A DNA stretch of 64,000 nucleotides from Flavobacterium ammoniigenes (GCF_020886055.1 NZ_AP025184.1:558001-622000), one strand, 5' to 3'; positions 55,202 through 64,000 are shown, numbered from the stretch's first letter. The notes: generated from the letters alone by a model not told the origin. Made by a program: numbers and translations.

Positions 55202-56011
55202 TTACTTAATTAATATTCTTTTATACCCATTTGGAATGCTATATGGGAAAGATAGTTCTTCGTTAAACGTTAGTGTGGTATAGTTAAAACTGATTTCTGT
55301 TTTCCCTTTGGATTGAAAAGTCTCAATCAATGTTTGCATCGGGACACTCCCTTCTTTAAATAAAGAATAGTCCCTATAACTGACATTAATCATTCTGTCT
55401 TGCTCTGGCTGAGCAATAGCTTGTGATAGGACACTATACTTTTCTTTATCCAAAATAAAAGATTTCATTGTTTTTCCCGATTGCAAATCGGTTAGTTCAA
55501 AACCTTCATCACTCGTTGACAAAGCATATTTTCCTTGTTGTAAATTATCGAAGGCCTCACCCAATAACATATTCTGAATTTTAGCATAATCCAAATCGGT
55601 ACCTAACCATTGTGTTAATCCGGTAAAATCGCCTTCAAAATAGGTGCCGTTCATCTTTTCGTAATAACTCACTGATGAGGGTGTTATCAAGGCTTTCGCC
55701 ATAGTAATTCCTAGAAAACGAACGCTAACTAAAATTTGTTCGTCTTTCTTGATTTTAATTTCTGCCGTTACATTTTGGGTTTGTTTTTCATCTGAAAAAC
55801 GCACATTCGATTTGATATAAACGGTACTAAAGTTGATTTTGTTGTTGTAATGATTGGCTATTACTTCTGCTGCCGAAATCCCTTTTTCTTTGGGAGCTTC
55901 GGGAATCGATGCAACAACTGCTTGCTGGGTTTTACAAGAAGCCAATGCCATAATGAACAACAACGGAACAAGTCGTTTCAAATTGGAAAAATTAAATTTA
56001 GTAACGTTCAT
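55202..56011 (-). CDS. DUF4292-family lipoprotein
   Basis: About 270 residues with a lipoprotein signal (LLFIMALASC, cysteine 26) from the ATG at 56011 (MNVTKFNFSNLKRL). The open frame upstream to 56107 would overlap the nucleotidyltransferase and is not used. DUF4292 is a Bacteroidetes family; its fold is thought to be LolA/LolB-like, but function is unproven. Gap to the EnvC-like gene is 20 bases. A role in envelope assembly is guessed from context. Confidence 0.8.
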   Translation of the reverse strand: MNVTKFNFSNLKRLVPLLFIMALASCKTQQAVVASIPEAPKEKGISAAEVIANHYNNKINFSTVYIKSNVRFSDEKQTQNVTAEIKIKKDEQILVSVRFLGITMAKALITPSSVSYYEKMNGTYFEGDFTGLTQWLGTDLDYAKIQNMLLGEAFDNLQQGKYALSTSDEGFELTDLQSGKTMKSFILDKEKYSVLSQAIAQPEQDRMINVSYRDYSLFKEGSVPMQTLIETFQSKGKTEISFNYTTLTFNEELSFPYSIPNGYKRILIK

Positions 56012-56036
56012 ATGGGCCCTTCTCTTTTTATGTTTG

Positions 56037-57047
56037 TTATTCCAAAACAGAATAATCTCCAATACTAATACTTGTAAAATTACCGTCAAAACTTGCGTGA
56101 TTTCCAATCATCGCGTTGTCTAAATGGGCATTTTTAATATGAGAATGGGTTTGTACCAAACTATTTTTGATAGTGCTATTGATTACATGGCATCCTTTCC
56201 CTAAAGAAACATTAGGCCCAACAGTCGCATTAATTAATACCACATCTTCGCCAATATAACAAGGTGGAATAATCGTTGAATTTTCAGATTTAAGTCCATA
56301 ATCTACCAAATGTTCACCGTCATTATGCAAAAAGCCTAACATTCTAGAATTGGTTTCTACCGTCACATCTTTGTTTCCACAATCCATCCACTCAGCTACT
56401 TCTCCCGGAACAAACTTCATTCCTTTGGCCATCATTTGTTTGATTCCGTCATTGATTTGGTATTCGCCTCCGTGAATGATATTATTGTCCAATACCAATT
56501 GTAATTCGTTTTTCAACACCGCTACATCTTTGAAATAGTAAATTCCAATAACCGCCAAATCTGAAACAAATTCTTTTGGTTTTTCTACCAATTCTACAAT
56601 TTCATTGGCTTCGTTCAAATTGATAACCCCAAAGGCTTCGGGTTGATCTACTTGTTTTACCCAAATTACGCTGTCGGCATTTTGATCCAAATCAAAGTCG
56701 GCACGAATCAAGGTGTCTGCATAAGCAATTACCGCTGGCCCACTCAAAGAATCTTTGGCGCACATAATGGCATGACCCGTCCCTAAAGCTTCATTTTGGT
56801 AATAGATGGTTCCTTTAGACCCTAATTTTTCAGCTATGGCAATCAAATCGGCTTCGACTTGTTTACCAAAACTTTCGTGAATGATAAAGGCAATTTCTTC
56901 AATATCTTGATTCAAAACCCCTGCAATATCTTCCACCAAACGGTGAACAATTGGTTTTCCCGCTACAGGAATTAAAGGTTTAGGGATAGTCAATGTGTGT
57001 GGGCGAAGACGAGAACCACGTCCAGCCATAGGTACTATTATTTTCAT
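56037..57047 (-). CDS. Sugar-phosphate nucleotidyltransferase
   Basis: A 336-residue enzyme that makes an NDP-sugar from sugar-1-phosphate. The N-terminal MKIIVPMAGRGSRLRPHTL and PKPLIPVAGKPIVHRLVE are the NTP and sugar-binding signatures of RmlA/GlmU-like enzymes. The C-terminal third (about 255-336) has hexapeptide-like left-handed helix repeats. Which sugar and nucleotide are used cannot be decided. It is in the operon with the flippase and lipoprotein genes. Confidence 0.88.
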   Translation of the reverse strand: MKIIVPMAGRGSRLRPHTLTIPKPLIPVAGKPIVHRLVEDIAGVLNQDIEEIAFIIHESFGKQVEADLIAIAEKLGSKGTIYYQNEALGTGHAIMCAKDSLSGPAVIAYADTLIRADFDLDQNADSVIWVKQVDQPEAFGVINLNEANEIVELVEKPKEFVSDLAVIGIYYFKDVAVLKNELQLVLDNNIIHGGEYQINDGIKQMMAKGMKFVPGEVAEWMDCGNKDVTVETNSRMLGFLHNDGEHLVDYGLKSENSTIIPPCYIGEDVVLINATVGPNVSLGKGCHVINSTIKNSLVQTHSHIKNAHLDNAMIGNHASFDGNFTSISIGDYSVLE

Positions 57048-57076
57048 TTTTATGTAATTAACTTCATTATACGCTA

Positions 57077-57150
57077 TTCATAATTGAATACTCTCCATTT
57101 TTGAATTTTGAATATTCAACTTCGAATGTTGAATTTTGAACTATTTATTT
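57077..57150. repeat. Direct repeat, left copy, flanking the four-helix-bundle gene
   Basis: About 70 bases beginning TTCATAATTGAATA and containing CTTCGAATGTTGGA-like text, closely matching 57565-57632. It spans from inside the gap to the stop codon of the four-helix-bundle gene. Contains TTGAATATTCAA-type inverted repeats. Confidence 0.75.
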
Positions 57151-57503
57151 CTATTTCTTGAGGTATCAATACTTTTTACAAATATTGAAATTAATTCGTC
57201 ATTTTCCTTTATTACAGCAATTAAATCTTGTTCTGCTTGTTGATACAATACCGCTCTGTGAATTATTTTCAAGTTGGCATGCGTTTCTCTTAATTCTTTT
57301 AAAACAACAGACATTTTATGAATAAAATCATTTCTGGATTCTGCACTTTGGGCTTCACTATAGTTCAATGACGGTGAAGTTCCTGAGCGAACTATTTGTC
57401 CCGATAAATGATTCCCTGCTTTGGTTGATTTTAAATTATCTGTTATGCTAATTATTTGAACAGCAAAATCAATTAGCCGTTCATGTAAATCGAACTTTTT
57501 CAT
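57141..57503 (-). CDS. Four-helix-bundle protein (S23/IVP family)
   Basis: A 120-residue helical protein resembling the family once found as an open frame in 23S rRNA intervening sequences. Characteristic segments are HLSGQIVRSGTSPSLNYSEAQ and KMSVVLKELRETHANLKII. Function unknown; scattered in Bacteroidetes genomes. It interrupts the dut to nucleotidyltransferase interval of an otherwise compact operon and is flanked by direct repeats of about 70 bp, suggesting insertion. Confidence 0.88.
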   Translation of the reverse strand: MKKFDLHERLIDFAVQIISITDNLKSTKAGNHLSGQIVRSGTSPSLNYSEAQSAESRNDFIHKMSVVLKELRETHANLKIIHRAVLYQQAEQDLIAVIKENDELISIFVKSIDTSRNRNK

Positions 57504-57564
57504 TGGGGGTAGATTTAGGATTGAAATTGTGATATTTATTCTTTGTTCACTTCAATATTCCATG

Positions 57565-57632
57565 TTCATAATTGAATATTCACCATTTTTGAAATTGAAA
57601 TATTTACCTTCGAATGTTGGACTGTTTATTTT
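57565..57632. repeat. Direct repeat, right copy, flanking the four-helix-bundle gene
   Basis: Same orientation as 57077-57150, about three-quarters identical by eye, and ending at the dut stop codon. Both copies therefore sit immediately downstream of a gene. Confidence 0.75.
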
Positions 57633-58060
57633 ACTCCCGTGCTTCCAAAACCGCCTTCGCCTCTGGAGGTTTCAGAAAGTTCTTGAACTTCAATCCATTC
57701 GGCACGTTCGTGTTTAGCAATAATTAATTGAGCGATGCGTTCGCCGTTTTCAATTACAAAATCTTCATTAGAAAGATTAACTAAAATCACTCCAATTTCT
57801 CCTCTATAATCGGCATCAACTGTTCCAGGCGAATTCAAAACGGTAATTCCTTTTTTGATGGCCAAGCCACTTCTTGGGCGAACTTGTGCTTCGTACCCAA
57901 TAGGTAACTCGATAAACAAGCCCGTTTTTACAATAATTCTTCCCAAAGGAGCCAATGTGATCGGAGCTGTTAAATCGGCCCTTAAATCCATTCCGGCCGA
58001 AGCTATGGTTTCATAGTTAGGTAGTGAATGTTGCGACTTGTTGATGATTTTTATGTTCAT
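57626..58060 (-). CDS. dut: dUTP diphosphatase
   Basis: Hydrolyses dUTP to dUMP, keeping uracil out of DNA. All five motifs are visible in 144 residues: AGMDLRA, RSGLA, the catalytic [25 protein letters not shown] and [10 protein letters not shown]. The ATG at 58060 ([16 protein letters not shown]) follows the flippase stop after one base, so translation is probably coupled. The longer open frame to 58153 lies inside the flippase gene and is rejected. Confidence 0.96.
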   Translation of the reverse strand: MNIKIINKSQHSLPNYETIASAGMDLRADLTAPITLAPLGRIIVKTGLFIELPIGYEAQVRPRSGLAIKKGITVLNSPGTVDADYRGEIGVILVNLSNEDFVIENGERIAQLIIAKHERAEWIEVQELSETSRGEGGFGSTGVK

Positions 58061-58061
58061 T

Positions 58062-59525
58062 TTATTTTTTTCGTTTAATAATCGTTTGGATGGTTGCTTT
58101 CTCGTTGTGGTATACAAAATAAACGAACAACAACAATAACGGAATTCCCACAAAATAATTTTCGCGGAAGCCGTAAAAAGAAATCGCTGAAAACAGAATC
58201 GACAAGCCTAAATAACCCCCAATTTTTTCCATATCGTAGGGAATTGGATAATAACGATTTCCTAAGACATAGGAAATGAACATCATACTCCCATAAGCTG
58301 CAATAGTGGCAATTGCTGAACCGTAATAACTAAATTTTGGGATCAAAAGATAATTCAATACCAAAGTTAGCACTGCGCCAACAATCGAAATATAGGCGCC
58401 CATTTTAGTTTTGTCTGTTAATTTGTACCAAACCGAAAGGTTATTATAAATCCCTAAAAAGAAGTTCGCTAAAATGATCAAAGGCACCACCTTCATCGCT
58501 TCCCAATAGGATTTGTTATCCAAAAGCAAGAACTTCAATACATCCGCAAAAACAATTACTCCTAACAAAATGAGTGAACCAAAAATCACAAAATATTTGG
58601 TAATCATGGCATAGGTTTGAGGAGCATTTTCATTTTTAGAATGACTAAAAAAGAAAGGCTCAATTCCCAATCGGAAAGCTGTGGCAAACAAGACCATAAA
58701 CAAGCCGAGTTTGTAACAAGCTGAATACGCTCCTACTTCAGACTTGGCAACGCCTTCTGGCAACCAATAACCTAACAGAATTTTATCAAAATGTTCGTTG
58801 ACTGCAAAAGCAATACCGGCAACCAATATAGGCAATCCGTAACGCATCATTTTTTTCCAAAGCACCGCATCAAATTTGCGCGTTAAGAAAAGATAATTGG
58901 GCGAAAGCACTAGTAAAGTCAATAAGCTTGCGGCTAAATTAGAAACGAAAATATATCCAATTTCATAATTATCAACATACAAATTCCCAATAAAGGAATT
59001 CGGATTCGATGCTGCAATTTTAGGAAGTGCCAATAAGAAGAAAAGATTTAATAACAAGTTAACGGCTACATTTCCAATCTTTATGATGGCGTACAGCATT
59101 GGTCTTTGATTGGCTCGCAACTTTGAAAATGGGACAATCACCAAGGCGTCTAATACCAAAATCCAAATGGCATAAGTGACATATTGTACCTCTACATTGG
59201 CAAAGGAAGCAAGTGTTCCTCTAAAAATTAATGCGCCGAAAAGAAAAATAATAGAGGACCAAAAAATAGAAATAGTCGAAGTTGCTATCACATTTTCTTT
59301 GTCGGTTTCAGAATTGTAAAAACGGAAAAAAGCGGTTTCCATTCCGTAGGACAACACCACATTGAAAAAAACCATCCAGGAAAGAACTATTGACACCTCT
59401 CCATACTCGCCTGTGGGTAAGATACCTGTGTACAAACGCACAAGTAAAAAACTCAACATTCGAGGCAAAACCGTGGCTAATCCATAGATTGCGGTTTGTT
59501 TGAAAAGACTTTTATATAATCCCAA
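58062..59525 (-). CDS. Polysaccharide/oligosaccharide flippase (MATE/MOP superfamily)
   Basis: A 487-residue protein with about 14 transmembrane helices and the typical opening [26 protein letters not shown]. Such proteins flip lipid-linked sugars across the inner membrane for surface polysaccharide synthesis. The nucleotidyltransferase in the same operon fits this. No glycosyltransferase cluster adjoins, so the specific polymer is unknown. Confidence 0.9.
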   Translation of the reverse strand: MGLYKSLFKQTAIYGLATVLPRMLSFLLVRLYTGILPTGEYGEVSIVLSWMVFFNVVLSYGMETAFFRFYNSETDKENVIATSTISIFWSSIIFLFGALIFRGTLASFANVEVQYVTYAIWILVLDALVIVPFSKLRANQRPMLYAIIKIGNVAVNLLLNLFFLLALPKIAASNPNSFIGNLYVDNYEIGYIFVSNLAASLLTLLVLSPNYLFLTRKFDAVLWKKMMRYGLPILVAGIAFAVNEHFDKILLGYWLPEGVAKSEVGAYSACYKLGLFMVLFATAFRLGIEPFFFSHSKNENAPQTYAMITKYFVIFGSLILLGVIVFADVLKFLLLDNKSYWEAMKVVPLIILANFFLGIYNNLSVWYKLTDKTKMGAYISIVGAVLTLVLNYLLIPKFSYYGSAIATIAAYGSMMFISYVLGNRYYPIPYDMEKIGGYLGLSILFSAISFYGFRENYFVGIPLLLLFVYFVYHNEKATIQTIIKRKK

Positions 59526-59553
59526 GTTGGTCTGGTTTAGGTATTGATAAAAA

Positions 59554-59561
59554 CAAAAATA
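59554..59561 (-). promoter_or_regulatory. Candidate -7 box of the flippase operon
   Basis: TATTTTTG on the minus strand, 28 bases before the flippase start. No TTG at the usual -33 distance. Confidence 0.5.
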
Positions 59562-59625
59562 ACGAATTCTTTGGTTTAATTCTGATTTTGAAATTGGAAT
59601 AACCCCAAATTTGTTAACAGCTTTT

Positions 59626-60066
59626 TTATGATAATCCGGCTTCGTTCAGGGTTTTAATAAAGTGAAAACCTCTAGGGTAATACCCTTGATTATAATAAAA
59701 ACGGTGTGCCGTGAAATTGCCAGTAAAGGCATCTAATACGATCATAGTACAACCCGCTGCTGCTGCTTTTTCATTAATATAATCGGTCATTAATTTTGCC
59801 GCTCCTTTTAAACGATGATCTGGATGCACAATAAAATTATCGATTTCAAAATACCTTCCCGACCAGAGTTTAATTCCCGACCATAGTCCAGACAGTCCTA
59901 TGCATTGTTCGCCTTCATATACTGCAATTTGAATATAATTGTGCGGAAGCATTTCGGTCAGATAGGCTTCGTATTTTTCAATAGTGAAGTTATTGCTGTA
60001 CAAATGTAGCATCAAATCAAATTGAGCTAACATGTCTTCTAGTGTAGTAAGTTCTCTGATTTCCAA
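59626..60066 (-). CDS. GNAT-family N-acetyltransferase
   Basis: A 146-residue GNAT. The acetyl-CoA segment reads NFIVHPDHRLKGAAKLMTDYI, where the usual RGxG loop is replaced by RLKGAA. The C-terminal TGNFTAHRFYYNQGYYPRG is typical. Substrate unknown. It lies between the ATP synthase terminator and the flippase operon on the same strand. Confidence 0.88.
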   Translation of the reverse strand: MEIRELTTLEDMLAQFDLMLHLYSNNFTIEKYEAYLTEMLPHNYIQIAVYEGEQCIGLSGLWSGIKLWSGRYFEIDNFIVHPDHRLKGAAKLMTDYINEKAAAAGCTMIVLDAFTGNFTAHRFYYNQGYYPRGFHFIKTLNEAGLS

Positions 60067-60092
60067 AGTGTAAATTTTTTATAAAAATAATC

Positions 60093-60122
60093 AAAAAAAA
60101 GAGCCCCGCAATGCGAGGCTCT
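60093..60122 (-). terminator. Terminator of the ATP synthase operon
   Basis: AGAGCCTCGC pairs with GCGGGGCTCT (one G-T pair) over a 3-base loop, followed by T8 on the minus strand, 22 bases after the atpG stop. Confidence 0.9.
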
Positions 60123-60144
60123 ATTGATATATTTCAAAATAATA

Positions 60145-61005
60145 TTATCCGTTCAACGCTTCTGCACCACCAACAATCTCTAAGATTTCGTTAGTAATTG
60201 CTGCTTGACGCGCTTTGTTGTAGGTCAATTTCAATTGATCTCTTAATTCTGTTGCGTTGTCTGTTGCTTTGTGCATTGCTGTCATACGCGCTCCGTGTTC
60301 AGAGGCAAATGAATCTCTAATTCCTTTGTACAATTGTGTTTTCAATGATTTTGGAATCAAAGTCAATACAATCTCTTCTTTAGAAGGCTCAAAAATATAA
60401 TCGCCTGATGAAACTGGTTTATCGGATTGGATTGGTGCCAAAGGCAAAAATTGTTCGGTTTGAATAATTTGAGTAGCCGCATTTTTAAATTGGTTGTATA
60501 CCAATTCGATACGATCGTATTGGCCAGCCACAAATTTTTGTGTTAATACTTCGGCAATTTGAGCTACATTATCAAAAGTCAAATCGTCAAAAATGGCGCT
60601 TTGATTATCGATAACGGTTAACGTTTTGCTCAAAATATCGTTTCCTTTTTTCCCAATTGCAAAAACATCTACTTGTTTTCCTGCGTAGAAATCAGAACGG
60701 TTTTTAACTTCTTTAATTACGTTTGTATTAAAAGCACCACACAAACCTCTATTTGAAGTGATGGCCACTACCAATACTTTTTTGATTTCACGTTGCGACG
60801 TGTAATCTCCTCCTACATCACCATCTAAGGTGGCAGAAAGATTTTGTAATAATTCCGTTAATTTTTCGGCATAAGGGCGCATCGCTGTAATCGCATCTTG
60901 TGCTTTTTTAAGCTTTGCAGCAGACACCATTTTCATTGCCGATGTAATTTGCATCGTGGATGAAATGGAAGTAATTCTATTACGGATTTCCTTTAAATTT
61001 GCCAT
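60145..61005 (-). CDS. atpG: ATP synthase subunit gamma
   Basis: The central rotor shaft of F1, 286 residues. The N-terminal NLKEIRNRITSISSTMQITSAMKMVSAAK and C-terminal MTAMHKATDNATELRDQLKLTYNKARQAAITNEILEI-type helices that enter the catalytic core are both recognisable by their conserved ends (for example ARQAAITNEILEIVGGA). The gap of 74 bases to atpA holds a repeat element. Followed by a terminator, so atpD and atpC must be elsewhere. Confidence 0.97.
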   Translation of the reverse strand: MANLKEIRNRITSISSTMQITSAMKMVSAAKLKKAQDAITAMRPYAEKLTELLQNLSATLDGDVGGDYTSQREIKKVLVVAITSNRGLCGAFNTNVIKEVKNRSDFYAGKQVDVFAIGKKGNDILSKTLTVIDNQSAIFDDLTFDNVAQIAEVLTQKFVAGQYDRIELVYNQFKNAATQIIQTEQFLPLAPIQSDKPVSSGDYIFEPSKEEIVLTLIPKSLKTQLYKGIRDSFASEHGARMTAMHKATDNATELRDQLKLTYNKARQAAITNEILEIVGGAEALNG

Positions 61006-61014
61006 CTTTTATTG

Positions 61015-61076
61015 AGTAATTAGTGAGTGGTGATTAGTAAATAGCTCTTCACTAATTACTAATCACTCTTCACTTA
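61015..61076. repeat. Inverted-repeat element between atpA and atpG
   Basis: AGTAATTAGTGA pairs with TCACTAATTACT, and GTGATTAGTAA with TTACTAATCAC. GTGATTAGTAAATAG is identical to the element at 24459-24501. It occupies nearly all of the intergenic gap. Confidence 0.8.
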
Positions 61077-61079
61077 AAA

Positions 61080-62657
61080 TTAATTATACTTAGCTGAAAC
61101 TTCTTTTGCTACTTTTTCGATAACATCAGTAATGTTGTCATCTAATTTACCCGCTTTCAAAGCATCAAGGGTATCTCTGTGTTTGTTGTTTAAGAATTCC
61201 AAAAAGTCTTTCTCAAATTCTTTTACTTTATCCACAGGAACATTTCTCAATAAGTTTTTAGAACCCGCGTAAATAATAGCTACTTGATCTTCCACTGTAA
61301 AAGGATCGTTCAACCCTTGTTTCAAGATTTCAACGTTTCTTTTACCTTTTTCAATTACGTTCAACGTAACTGCATCTAAGTCAGAACCAAATTTAGCAAA
61401 CGCTTCCAATTCACGGTATTGCGCTTGATCTAATTTTAAAGTACCTGATACTTTTTTCATGGATTTGATTTGTGCATTACCTCCAACACGAGATACCGAA
61501 ATACCAACGTTAATAGCAGGACGAACCCCAGAGTTAAACAAATCTCCATCCAAGAAGATTTGACCATCTGTAATCGAAATTACGTTAGTTGGGATATAAG
61601 CAGAAACGTCACCCGCTTGTGTTTCGATAATTGGTAAAGCAGTCAATGAACCTCCTCCTTTTACGATTCCTTTTAGAGAATCTGGTAAGTCATTCATGTT
61701 TTTTGCAATACCATCATCCGCAATCACTTTACAAGCACGCTCTAATAAACGAGAGTGTAAGTAGAAAACGTCTCCAGGATATGCTTCACGTCCTGGTGGT
61801 CTTCTTAATAAAAGAGATACCTCACGATACGCCACAGCTTGTTTAGACAAATCATCATAAACAATCAAAGCTGGACGACCAGAGTCTCTGAAATACTCCC
61901 CAATTGCAGCACCTGCCATTGGAGCATATACTTGCATTGGAGCTGGATCAGAAGCGTTAGCGGCAACGATAATCGTATACGCCATAGCTCCTTTTTCTTC
62001 TAACATTTTTGCAATTCCTGCAACAGTAGACGCTTTTTGCCCAATAGCAACATAGATACAAAATACAGGTTTTCCTGCATCGTAAAATTCTTTTTGATTT
62101 AAGATCGTGTCGATACAAACAGTTGATTTACCTGTTTGACGGTCACCAATAACCAACTCACGTTGTCCACGTCCAACTGGAATCATTGCATCTACCGCTT
62201 TAATTCCTGTTTGTAATGGTTCTGTTACTGGTTGACGGAATACAACTCCTGGCGCTTTTCTTTCCAAAGGCATTTCGTATAATTCCCCACCGATTGGTCC
62301 TTTACCATCGATTGGCTGACCTAGTGTGTTTACCACACGTCCTAACATTTGCTCTCCTACTTTAAGAGACGCAATACGTTGTGTTCTTTTTACAGTTGAA
62401 CCTTCTTTGATTCCTGTTGAAGCACCTAAAAGTACCACCCCAACATTGTCTTCTTCTAAGTTCAATACAATAGCCTCAAGACCATTTTCGAATTCTACTA
62501 ACTCTCCGTATTGAACATTAGATAGCCCGTACACACGAGCAATACCATCTCCAACATTAAGTACTGTTCCTACTTCTTCTAGTGTAGCACCAGATTCAAA
62601 ACCTTCTACTTGCTTTCTTAATATTGCTGAAATTTCAGCAGGTTTGATTTCCGCCAT
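61080..62657 (-). CDS. atpA: ATP synthase subunit alpha
   Basis: The non-catalytic F1 alpha subunit, 525 residues. Walker A is GDRQTGKST, and the family signature [13 protein letters not shown] is present. The C-terminal helical domain ends [17 protein letters not shown]. Between atpH and atpG as usual in the delta-alpha-gamma order. Confidence 0.98.
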   Translation of the reverse strand: MAEIKPAEISAILRKQVEGFESGATLEEVGTVLNVGDGIARVYGLSNVQYGELVEFENGLEAIVLNLEEDNVGVVLLGASTGIKEGSTVKRTQRIASLKVGEQMLGRVVNTLGQPIDGKGPIGGELYEMPLERKAPGVVFRQPVTEPLQTGIKAVDAMIPVGRGQRELVIGDRQTGKSTVCIDTILNQKEFYDAGKPVFCIYVAIGQKASTVAGIAKMLEEKGAMAYTIIVAANASDPAPMQVYAPMAGAAIGEYFRDSGRPALIVYDDLSKQAVAYREVSLLLRRPPGREAYPGDVFYLHSRLLERACKVIADDGIAKNMNDLPDSLKGIVKGGGSLTALPIIETQAGDVSAYIPTNVISITDGQIFLDGDLFNSGVRPAINVGISVSRVGGNAQIKSMKKVSGTLKLDQAQYRELEAFAKFGSDLDAVTLNVIEKGKRNVEILKQGLNDPFTVEDQVAIIYAGSKNLLRNVPVDKVKEFEKDFLEFLNNKHRDTLDALKAGKLDDNITDVIEKVAKEVSAKYN

Positions 62658-62693
62658 CTTACTTTATAATTTAGACACTTTTATGTGTAATAA

Positions 62694-63227
62694 CTAATTA
62701 CTAAACTCTCTTTTTAATACTTGTAATCTATTAGCAACCGAAGCATTGTATTGCTTGTCGCCTATTCTTAAAATAAATCCTCCAATAATTGATGGATCTA
62801 CGTTATTTTTAATTGTAATCTTCTTGTCTGAAAGAGTCGCTACTTTAGCCAAAACCTTAGCTTCTAATGCGGCATCCATTGGAATAGCTGTTGTTACTTT
62901 AGCTATTTCAATTCCGTTCATCTCGTCAGATAATTTATTGTATTCTAAAGCAATTGCTTCAAGAATCTCGAATCGTTTGTTTTCAAATAACAAATGAAAC
63001 AATCCTTGTGTTACTCCATTCACACCAGAGAAAACTTCTAATAACGCTTTTTCTTTTACCTCAACAGTAGTTGTTGGGCTTTGAATAAAAGTGTTTAATT
63101 CTTCGTTTCCGTTGATTGTAGAAGCAATCAATTTCATATCGTTATTCACAGCCTCAGCTACTCCTTTTGAATTGGAGATTTCTAAGATTGCTTTTGCATA
63201 ACGAATTGCTGCTCTTGTACCTGCCAT
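62694..63227 (-). CDS. atpH: ATP synthase subunit delta
   Basis: The 177-residue peripheral-stalk subunit that ties subunit b to the F1 head. It starts AGTRAAIRYAKAILEISNSKG and ends with the C-terminal IGGFILRIGDKQYNASVANRL segment. Two bases after the atpF stop, consistent with coupled translation. Confidence 0.95.
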   Translation of the reverse strand: MAGTRAAIRYAKAILEISNSKGVAEAVNNDMKLIASTINGNEELNTFIQSPTTTVEVKEKALLEVFSGVNGVTQGLFHLLFENKRFEILEAIALEYNKLSDEMNGIEIAKVTTAIPMDAALEAKVLAKVATLSDKKITIKNNVDPSIIGGFILRIGDKQYNASVANRLQVLKREFSN

Positions 63228-63229
63228 AA

Positions 63230-63730
63230 TTAGTTCAGTTTTACGTCACCTAATAGTTGGTCAACTAATTTAGTTTGAGATTCTTTGTTAGACAATTCGT
63301 CTTTCAATATTTTTTCTGCAATACTTAATGACAAAGTAGCAACTTGTGATTTCAAATCAGCCATAGCTGCATTTTTTTCACTTTCGATAGCTGCTTTAGC
63401 TTGGTCAATCATTTTTTGACCTTGCTCTTGTGCTTCGTTTTTAGCATCGGCAACCATTTTCTCTTTCATTTCACGAGCATCTTTCAACATCGCGTCACGT
63501 TCAGCTCTTGCTTCTTGAAGAATACGTTGGTTATCTGCTTGCAAGTTTTGCATTTCATTACGCGCGCTTTCAGCTGATTCCAAAGCATTTTTAATCCCTT
63601 GTTCTCTTTCGTTTACCGCATCCAAAATGGGTTTCCAAGCGAATTTTTTTAATAAGAATATTAATCCAACAAAGATGACTACTTGCCAAATAAATAAACC
63701 AAACGAAAAATCATTAATTAACTTCTCCAT
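63230..63730 (-). CDS. atpF: ATP synthase subunit b
   Basis: The 166-residue membrane-anchored stator subunit: one N-terminal transmembrane helix (about 10-28, ending LIFLLKKF), then a long charged coiled coil rich in Glu, Ala and Lys. Length and position between atpE and atpH fit. Only one b-type gene is seen. Confidence 0.95.
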   Translation of the reverse strand: MEKLINDFSFGLFIWQVVIFVGLIFLLKKFAWKPILDAVNEREQGIKNALESAESARNEMQNLQADNQRILQEARAERDAMLKDAREMKEKMVADAKNEAQEQGQKMIDQAKAAIESEKNAAMADLKSQVATLSLSIAEKILKDELSNKESQTKLVDQLLGDVKLN

Positions 63731-63763
63731 TATATGTAATTATAAAATTGTAAACTTTTTTTT

Positions 63764-63831
63764 AATTGCGTGGCGCAATTGTATCTGTTTTAATTTTTAA
63801 AAACAATAGTTACAACCAACCGTTGTAACTA
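63764..63831. promoter_or_regulatory. Two hairpins between atpE and atpF
   Basis: AATTGCG, TGG, CGCAATT (63764-63780) and TAGTTACAAC, CAACC, GTTGTAACTA (63807-63831). The second can extend after one mismatch. They fill the only long gap in this part of the operon. A role in stabilising or partly terminating the atpE message is inferred. Confidence 0.65.
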
Positions 63832-63847
63832 CTGTTTTGTGTTTTAA

Positions 63848-64000
63848 TTAAGCAGCGAATAACGCAGCGAAACCAATACCTTCAATAAGTGCAGCTGCGA
63901 TAAGCATAGCTGTTTGGATTTTTCCTGAAGCTTCTGGTTGACGTGCAATTGCGTCCATTGCTGAACCACCAATTTTACCAATACCTAAACCTGCTCCGAT
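63848..64000 (-). CDS. atpE: ATP synthase subunit c, C-terminal part (truncated by window)
   Basis: The last 50 codons are inside the window: they begin IGAGLGIGKIGG and run through ARQPEASGKIQTAML to LIEGIGFAALFAA, followed by TAA at 63848-63850. The ion-binding carboxylate is the Glu in LIEG; it is followed by Gly rather than Ser/Thr, so proton rather than sodium coupling is more likely. The rest lies beyond 64000. Confidence 0.95.
   Translation of the reverse strand: MGAGLGIGKIGGSAMDAIARQPEASGKIQTAMLIAAALIEGIGFAALFAA

Noticed and set aside
56012..56107. Longer DUF4292 N-terminus
   Set aside because: It overlaps the nucleotidyltransferase gene and would bury the lipoprotein signal.
58061..58153. 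Longer dUTPase N-terminus
   Set aside because: It would lie within the flippase coding region; the family start is the ATG at 58060.
60067..60076. TACACTTTG upstream of the GNAT gene at 59626-60066 considered as a -7 box
   Set aside because: The spacing does not fit TAnnTTTG and it lies directly against the start codon.
63764..63780. Hairpin next to a T-run read as an intrinsic terminator
   Set aside because: The T-run precedes the hairpin on the + strand and becomes A on the transcribed minus-strand message, so it is not a terminator for the atp operon.

Overview
The window reads as a chromosomal stretch from a member of the Flavobacteriaceae, most likely Flavobacterium or a close relative. 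Supporting evidence is the low G+C content, the gliding lipoprotein GldH, two cassettes pairing a type IX secretion (T9SS) type B cargo with a PorP/SprF partner, many lineage-typical conserved proteins (DUF4292, DUF4837, fused SpmAB, RicT with GldH), and upstream regions with the Bacteroidetes promoter pattern (TTG, about 17-20 bp, TAnnTTTG) rather than Shine-Dalgarno sequences. No phage, insertion sequence, CRISPR array, tRNA or rRNA was seen.

Layout. 1-6777 (+): end of a lycopene cyclase gene, a bacilliredoxin, TrhO with an extra C-terminal domain, RicT, gldH and a class A penicillin-binding protein. 6936-9491 (+): 3-oxoacid CoA-transferase A/B and a secreted esterase. 9540-14517 (-): class I fumarase, SpmAB-like protein, DinB-like protein, a 3'-5' exonuclease and an alkyltransferase. 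14659-24458: a heme island, with hemA-hemC-hemD-hemE-GNAT-hemF-YdeI/CDGSH-hemB on the minus strand and, divergently, an AraC regulator, hemH and hemJ. Together these cover glutamyl-tRNA to protoheme except HemL. 24525-31036: histidine kinase, crotonase, small conserved protein, HD hydrolase, acyl-ACP desaturase with PlsC, rnpA and a tandem OmpA-domain protein. 31033-35960 (-): GNAT, DUF4837 lipoprotein, LysM transglycosylase and pgk. 36133-39174 and 42899-50677 (-): the two T9SS cargo/SprF cassettes, the second with a 2285-residue multidomain adhesin. They flank a + strand block of holB, a DoxX-like protein, a thioesterase and a 7TM AraC regulator. 51034-53767: recA, a PlsC-like acyltransferase and a DUF2975/HTH pair. 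53805-59525 (-): flippase, dut, four-helix-bundle protein, nucleotidyltransferase, DUF4292 lipoprotein and EnvC-like protein. 59626-64000 (-): a GNAT and the ATP synthase genes atpE-F-H-A-G, with atpE cut by the window end.

Most genes are housekeeping or envelope functions. The less ordinary content is (i) families of structured intergenic repeats placed directly after stop codons, one showing compensatory changes between copies, (ii) a CDGSH iron-sulfur fusion embedded in the heme operon beside an AraC regulator with a Cys-Pro motif, (iii) an exact 63-residue tandem module with paired cysteines in the giant adhesin, (iv) a DUF2975/HTH pair with a perfect operator-like palindrome in its promoter, and (v) a four-helix-bundle gene flanked by direct repeats inside an otherwise compact operon. 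I see no clear new defence or mobile system. Family assignments come from motif recognition and memory, not database searches.
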